Source: CAZPZZ01 sp964591245 (GTDB lineage Bacteria; Acidobacteriota; Vicinamibacteria; Vicinamibacterales; UBA8438). Taken from it: a DNA stretch of 19,025 nucleotides. Every line of letters begins with the position of its first letter. The stretch's first letter is position 1. The notes beneath the pieces are model-generated. The model worked only from the letters and a program-made list of their open reading frames with translations. It ran no database searches and was not told the DNA's origin. Below, piece by piece: positions 14,999-19,025 of this stretch. The DNA lies in NCBI GenBank assembly GCA_964591245.1, contig CAZPZZ010000078.1, forward strand, positions 1-19,025. Direction: 5' to 3'. The position numbers and the translations under genes are program-made.

Positions 14999-16434
14999 GT
15001 ACCCACCTCCTTGCTGACTGGCGCCGTACCACGCGCCCCCGACGCGGCCCACCCACCGATGATCGCACTCATCAGTCCTGCCTCCCCGCCGGCTCGAACG
15101 ATCTGCAACCCACCGTCACGAAACTTCTCGTAGCGCCCACCGGATTTATCCGGTGACACTCCCACCGCCACCCCACCGGCACCGGCCATCAACTCCGCAC
15201 CAGAGCGTATGGTCGCCGCCCTGAGTTCTTTCTTGATCCTGGCGCGATCCCATCCAGATTCCGCGAAGATCGCGTAATGTTCAGGCGAGAGCACCACCAG
15301 CGCATCGAAGGTGCCCACCTGGCGCGGATGGCCCACGGTGTTCAGTGTCAACGCGAACGAGCGAGCCAGCGACTCACCAGTACGCGACGCTTCATCCCGG
15401 TTGGGAATGACCCCGCCGCCACCGAACACCGTCACCGTCGACGTCCCGGGGGCAAAGCCACGTTCCACGCTGAGTGGCTCCCATCCCTCATCGCTCTCGT
15501 CCTCGGCAAAGCAGAACGTGTACTTACCCGGCGTACCCAAGGTCGCGCGGTCGATCCCCCCGGGCACACCGCCGCCGACATTGCGGACAATGAGCTGCAG
15601 CGCGCGGCCAATCGTCGCGTTGGCACGATTACCCTGCCCAAGCGCATTCACACCACAATTCATGCCAATGCGCCTGGTAATAGGTCCGTTCACGATGACG
15701 ATCGGCGCAGAAAAATACGTCGTACACAGTAACCCGTGCACGGCGAATGCGGGCTCCAGTACCGCCTCCACGGCCGCAAGCACCACCGGCAGATACTCTG
15801 GCTTACATCCCGCCATCACCGCGTTGATCGCGCTCTTCTCGACCGTGCAGACACCGTAATCCGGAGGAACCTTGCCGATCACCTCTCCCGGATCACGGGT
15901 GGTACCGGCAAGCATCCGCAGCACTCGCTCCGGAGTTGGCGGAACCACGGGCAGCCCATCCGACCACCCGCGGGCATAGCAGACCTCCTGCTCATCTTCC
16001 GGAAACTGCACATCCAGGCGGCGCGCGACCAGCGACGGTGCCCCAAAGCGCACCTCGAGTACTTCCGCCATTCCAGGGTCAACACTCTTTGACCCACAAC
16101 CAGGCTGAAAATCAGACAACCCAGTCCCGAGAGAGGCAACCCCGGTTATCCGCTCCCACTCCACCCGGTCCCAGCCGACGGTGCGCGCCACCTCGCTCCC
16201 TGCCTCCACCCTGATCAGGGTGGGCACCGTCTCGATGTGGTGGCGCCAGGATTGCTCCAGACCCGTATCGGCGACGACGCCGTTGACGCCCTCTGGAAAA
16301 CCAGTCTCGTCCTGCATGTAGACGGTGAGCACCACGCCGGCCGCCTCCAGTGCGCGCAATACCGGCTGTACGAGCACACACGTAGGGCAGTCATGCTTCG
16401 CGAATATCTTGAAGGACGGGGTTGGCGCGTTCAC
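14995..16434 (-). CDS. Thioredoxin-like domain fused to a UGSC-associated domain
   Basis: The product is 479 aa from a GTG start at 16434 that has GGAGGA 6 nt upstream. The frame is open to 16593, but the extension is Arg-rich and unsupported. Residues about 7-95 form a thioredoxin-like domain with the active-site motif Cys16-Pro-Thr-Cys19 and a Val-Pro-Thr (cis-Pro position) near 70. The rest (about 108-470) is a large domain with conserved-looking segments: Pro-Gly-Cys-Gly-Ser-Lys-Ser-Val, Tyr-Ala-Arg-Gly-Trp-Ser-Asp-Gly-Leu-Pro-Val-Val-Pro-Pro-Thr, Val-Glu-Lys-Ser-Ala-Ile-Asn-Ala-Val-Met-Ala-Gly-Cys, and Asn-Val-Gly-Gly-Gly-Val-Pro-Gly. I recognise this combination as a companion of UGSC genes but know no assigned activity. 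There is no signal peptide. Its stop overlaps the UGSC start, so the two products are likely made together and may be redox partners (inference). Confidence 0.82.
   Translation of the reverse strand: MNAPTPSFKIFAKHDCPTCVLVQPVLRALEAAGVVLTVYMQDETGFPEGVNGVVADTGLEQSWRHHIETVPTLIRVEAGSEVARTVGWDRVEWERITGVASLGTGLSDFQPGCGSKSVDPGMAEVLEVRFGAPSLVARRLDVQFPEDEQEVCYARGWSDGLPVVPPTPERVLRMLAGTTRDPGEVIGKVPPDYGVCTVEKSAINAVMAGCKPEYLPVVLAAVEAVLEPAFAVHGLLCTTYFSAPIVIVNGPITRRIGMNCGVNALGQGNRANATIGRALQLIVRNVGGGVPGGIDRATLGTPGKYTFCFAEDESDEGWEPLSVERGFAPGTSTVTVFGGGGVIPNRDEASRTGESLARSFALTLNTVGHPRQVGTFDALVVLSPEHYAIFAESGWDRARIKKELRAATIRSGAELMAGAGGVAVGVSPDKSGGRYEKFRDGGLQIVRAGGEAGLMSAIIGGWAASGARGTAPVSKEVGT
15006..15012 (-). promoter_or_regulatory. 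Ribosome binding site of the UGSC gene
   Basis: AAGGAGG (minus strand) lies inside the last codons of the Trx-fusion gene, 7 nt before the GTG start at 14998. It decides that start against the upstream in-frame ATG at 15052, which would overlap the previous gene by 58 bp. Confidence 0.75.
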
Positions 16435-16440
16435 GATCTC

Positions 16441-16446
16441 TCCTCC
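16441..16446 (-). promoter_or_regulatory. Ribosome binding site that sets the Trx-fusion GTG start
   Basis: GGAGGA (minus strand) sits 6 nt before the GTG at 16434. It supports a start just before the thioredoxin domain, and not the ATG at 16593, which adds 53 low-complexity, Arg-rich residues and overlaps the promoter candidate. Confidence 0.65.
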
Positions 16447-16507
16447 GGCTGCCGCGGCCACATTTCCAACGCCGGGCGGGTTACACAGGCGCACGAAATC
16501 CAAGAAG

Positions 16508-16536
16508 ATTGTAGACGGCCAACACGCCTGGCCCAA
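16508..16536 (-). promoter_or_regulatory. Promoter candidate for the Trx-fusion/UGSC operon
   Basis: On the minus strand TTGGGC (16536-16531) and TACAAT (16513-16508) are 17 nt apart; the -10 matches 5 of 6 and the -35 matches 3 of 6. Transcription would start near 16501, about 67 nt before the GTG start. In the same divergent region an imperfect AT-centred palindrome spans roughly 16565-16585 and could be an operator shared with the radical SAM gene. Confidence 0.35.
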
Positions 16537-16637
16537 TCGTGGAGACCGTACATACGCGCGTCGTCTGAGAGAAATATTTCCTCTCCTCGTCACCGAAGCG
16601 GTCGAGTATCCCCAGACTGATGATAAGTTCTGACCCG

Positions 16638-18038
16638 ATGACGCACCGGAGCCAGACGCGTGTCACCCTGGTCGCAACCTACGAGCTCGGCCGTCAACCC
16701 TTTGGATTGGCGTCTCCGGCGGCCTGGTTGCGGCAAGCCGGAATCGACGTCAGAACCATCGACCTCTCCCGCGAGACATTTCGCGCCGAACTGTTCGACA
16801 GCGATGTCATCGCGTTCCATCTTCCGATGCACACGGCAACCAGGCTGGCCGTACCGGTGATCAGACGGGTGCGAACGTTAGCCCCCGCGGCCCGATTGTG
16901 TGGGTACGGACTGTACGCACCGCTCAATGCGTCAATCCTGCGCGAACTCGGCGTGGAACATGTCCTGGGCGGTGAATTCGAGCAGGCATTGCTCGATCTT
17001 GTGTGTGATCGCACACAGGGCCCGGAGACGGTCGAGGAACGAGGACAGCCGAGACTCCACTTCCGTGTGCCTGACCGCCGCGACCTGCCGCCCCTGGACC
17101 AATATGTTTCTCTTCAGATGCCATCTGGAGACCGTCGGGTTGTCGGTTACACCGAAGCGAGCCGCGGCTGCAAACACCGTTGTCGTCATTGCCCGGTCGT
17201 GCCGATCTACGATGGCCAATTCCGTGTCGTACCACGCGAGGTCGTACTTGAGGACATCCGCGCCCAGGTGGATGCTGGCGCGCAACACATCACCTTCGGG
17301 GACCCTGATTTCTTCAATGGGATTGGCCATGCTCTCAACATCGTGAATACCGTTCATCGCGAGTTTCCTGACCTCACCTACGACGTCACCATCAAGATCG
17401 AACATTTACGGCAGCACGACGATCACCTCGGTATCTTGCGCGAGACAGGGTGTCTCTTTGTCGTCAGTGCGGTCGAGTCGATCGATGACGCCGTGTTGCA
17501 GCACCTCGAGAAAGGGCACAGTCGTTCTGATTTCCACGCCGTGGTCGCACGATGCCGTCAGCTAGGGTTGGTACTGACGCCCACCTTCATTCCGTTCACG
17601 CCGTGGACCACACTGTCGAGTTACTGTGAGTTTCTGCGCACGATCGATCGATTAGACCTCGTCGAACAAATCGCCCCTGTGCAACTGATGCTGCGACTTC
17701 TGATCCCCGCTGGCTCGAGATTACTGGAACTGAACGCGGATACGTTAGGAACCGAACTCGGTACCTTTGACTCCCAGGGCTTGGTCTACCCCTGGTCCCA
17801 TCAAGATCCACGGGTGGACCGGCTACAGGAATCTCTCGCCGCTGTCGTAGGACGATGGCTCTCCGCGCCCCGCTCTGCCGTATTCGGTGAGGTCGCGCGC
17901 CTGGCTCTGGCGGCCTCGGACAACCCGGAACGCCCGATCATCGAGACCAGTCTCAGGCCTCGATCCACAGTGCCCTACCTGAACGAGCCGTGGTATTGCT
18001 GAGCCGAACCCAGCGCAGAGCAGGTGGCTCTGGTATGA
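16638..18038 (+). CDS. CUAEP-tail radical SAM selenoprotein
   Basis: The product is 466 aa, read through TGA at 18000-18002 as selenocysteine 455. The N-terminal region (about 8-130) resembles a B12-binding-type Rossmann domain (opening Thr-Leu-Val-Ala-Thr-Tyr-Glu-Leu-Gly-Arg-Gln-Pro). The radical SAM domain (about 165-400) has Cys178-x3-Cys182-x2-Cys185 for a [4Fe-4S] cluster that cleaves S-adenosylmethionine. The frame ends apparently at Tyr-Cys, but the TGA is followed in frame by GCC GAA CCC. This gives Cys-Sec-Ala-Glu-Pro, the hallmark tail of the CUAEP/CCAEP radical SAM family, then eight more residues and a true TGA at 18036-18038. A SECIS-like hairpin sits in this tail. Neither ATG (16620 or 16638) has a good ribosome site; I prefer 16638, which is nearer the conserved domain. 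The ATP-grasp gene follows after 85 nt. The substrate is unknown. Confidence 0.9.
18000..18032 (+). promoter_or_regulatory. Sec codon and bacterial SECIS-like hairpin of the CUAEP gene
   Basis: The TGA at 18000-18002 is followed by 13 nt and a 6-bp stem (CAGAGC 18016-18021 with GCTCTG 18027-18032) around an AGGTG loop. The loop starts 19 nt after the TGA and has G at its second position, meeting the bacterial SECIS rules. The loop resembles the AGGU-type loop of the formate dehydrogenase SECIS. The hairpin lies inside the coding tail, so stop and signal are compatible. Confidence 0.72.
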
Positions 18039-18123
18039 CAGCAATTCGACTTTCCTTCGCGTGGCCTGGTCTCAGACTACCGAACGCTCGGTGTCATGTA
18101 GAACCTGTCGACGGTAGGCACTG

Positions 18124-19025
18124 ATGCAGCGCGTATTACTGATCGCGACGACGACGGGCTATCAAACGCGCACGTTTTCAGAGACGGCCACGCGCCTTGG
18201 CGTCGAGTTGCTCTTCGCCACCGACCGCTGTCACCTGCTCGACGATCCGTGGAAGGACAAGGCGTTGCCGGTTCGCTTTCACGAAGATGTCGCGTTCGTG
18301 AAATCCGTGACCGAGCTCAACGAACGGACACCAATCGACGGGGTACTGGGACTCGGCGACAGACCTGCGGTCTTTGCGGCGCTGGCCTGCGAGGCGATCG
18401 GCCTCCCAGGGCATCCACCCGCAGCCGCCCGGGCAAGCGGAAACAAGTTCGAGACGAGACAGCGGTTCGCCGCGGCCGGATTACCCTGCCCCCGCTTTCA
18501 CCTGCGCGGCGCCGCGGACGACGAGCATATCGCCCGCTCGCTCGAATATCCGTGCGTCGTCAAACCGTTAGCACTTTCTGGAAGCCGGGGAGTCATCCGC
18601 GCCGATGGGCCTGCGGAGCTCCTGACAGCGGTCCGGCGAGTGCGTCGTCTCTTATCACGCGGCGACATCCGAGAACGCCGGCATGAGGCCGACGACCACC
18701 TGGTGTTCGAAGCGTTCATCCCCGGCCGGGAATTCGCCGTCGAAGGCGTGCTCGAGAACGGTCAGCTGCAAACATTGGCACTCTTCGACAAACCGGATCC
18801 CATGGACGGGCCGGTCTTCGAGGAATCCATCTACATCACCCCATCACGGGAGCCCATCGATCTCCAGGAACGCATCGAACGCGCCATTACCACCGCGGCA
18901 TCGGCCCTCGGACTCTCGCATGGTCCAGTGCATGCCGAGTGCCGTGTCAACGATTCCGGCATCTATGTGCTGGAAGTTGCCGCCAGACCCATCGGCGGCC
19001 TCTGTGCACGCGCCTTACGTTTTCA
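18124..19025 (+). CDS. ATP-grasp domain protein, C-terminus missing
   Basis: An ATG at 18124 opens a frame that stays open to the window end (300 codons visible). The protein starts with a short Rossmann-like region (Val-Leu-Leu-Ile-Ala-Thr-Thr-Thr-Gly-Tyr). An ATP-grasp core follows, with Ser-Gly-Asn-Lys-Phe-x-x-Arg near 103, the nucleotide-binding Val-Val-Lys147-Pro and Gly-Ser-Arg-Gly-Val, Phe-Ile-Pro-Gly-Arg-Glu-Phe near 200, and His-Ala-Glu-Cys-Arg with Leu-Glu-Val-Ala-Ala-Arg-Pro near 270-290, where Glu/Asn ligands hold Mg-ATP. Such enzymes join a carboxylate to an amine or thiol through an acyl phosphate. It lies 85 nt downstream of the CUAEP radical SAM gene on the same strand. ATP-grasp genes are recurrent neighbours of that family, so it is likely the partner in one pathway. 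The substrate cannot be inferred. Confidence 0.85.
   Translation, partial: MQRVLLIATTTGYQTRTFSETATRLGVELLFATDRCHLLDDPWKDKALPVRFHEDVAFVKSVTELNERTPIDGVLGLGDRPAVFAALACEAIGLPGHPPAAARASGNKFETRQRFAAAGLPCPRFHLRGAADDEHIARSLEYPCVVKPLALSGSRGVIRADGPAELLTAVRRVRRLLSRGDIRERRHEADDHLVFEAFIPGREFAVEGVLENGQLQTLALFDKPDPMDGPVFEESIYITPSREPIDLQERIERAITTAASALGLSHGPVHAECRVNDSGIYVLEVAARPIGGLCARALRF

Noticed and set aside
14474..15052. Two separate short genes (14474-14692 and 14714-15052) on the minus strand, or a nonsense pseudogene.
   Set aside because: They are in the same frame across a single TGA, together give the UGSC motif, and have a SECIS-like hairpin at the right distance. A selenoprotein explains all of this better.
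16620..18002. Radical SAM gene ending at the TGA at 18002.
   Set aside because: The downstream codons complete the CUAEP tail and a SECIS-like hairpin follows, so the TGA is read as Sec and the true stop is at 18038.
1..19025. CRISPR arrays, tRNA or rRNA genes, IS elements or phage genes.
   Set aside because: I saw no regularly spaced repeats, cloverleaf or rRNA sequence, transposase, integrase or terminal inverted repeats on either strand.

Overview
The window comes from a GC-rich, Gram-negative-type bacterium. Most of its proteins carry Sec signal peptides, one carries a lipoprotein signal and one a twin-arginine (Tat) signal. A PSCyt1/DUF1549/DUF1553 protein followed directly by a DUF1501 protein is a gene pair typical of Planctomycetota, Verrucomicrobiota and some Acidobacteriota. 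Together with the secreted S9 peptidase, RidA and VOC proteins, I lean towards an uncultured acidobacterium-like or planctomycete-like environmental bacterium. This placement is weak. No rRNA, tRNA, IS element, prophage or CRISPR array is visible.

Layout. 1-265 (-) is the N-terminus of an exported acetamidase/formamidase. 538-1482 (+) is an exported HpcH/HpaI-type aldolase. A strong hairpin separates it from a convergent AGCS-family sodium:amino-acid symporter (1618-3009, -). After about 640 bp without a convincing gene come an S9-family prolyl-oligopeptidase-like enzyme (3648-5681, -) and, upstream of it in the same operon, an exported protein made of three RidA-like domains (5728-7041, -). 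A divergent promoter region leads to a lipoprotein ADP-ribosylglycohydrolase homologue (7417-9132, +), convergent with an exported two-domain VOC protein (9224-10036, -). The PSCyt/DUF1549/DUF1553 and DUF1501 genes (10267-14345, +) form a tight pair closed by a hairpin terminator. This part reads as a scavenging or catabolic region in which many enzyme families usually found in the cytoplasm are exported.

The right end is the most interesting part: two selenoprotein loci lie back to back. On the minus strand, a thioredoxin-like fusion protein (14995-16434) overlaps by 4 nt a UGSC-family selenoprotein (14474-14998). That gene is read through an in-frame TGA giving the motif Asp-Sec-Gly-Ser-Cys. 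On the plus strand, a radical SAM protein (16638-18038) has its apparent stop (TGA at 18000-18002) inside a Cys-Sec-Ala-Glu-Pro (CUAEP) tail. An ATP-grasp protein (18124 to the window end) follows it. Both TGA codons are followed, after 19 nt, by the apical loop of a compact hairpin with a G in its first two loop positions, as expected for bacterial SECIS elements. Conventional gene calling would split or truncate both genes. The two families are known by name but their biochemistry is, as far as I know, unresolved. Their divergent pairing here, with a Trx fusion on one side and an ATP-grasp enzyme on the other, suggests a selenium-dependent redox or modification system (inference).
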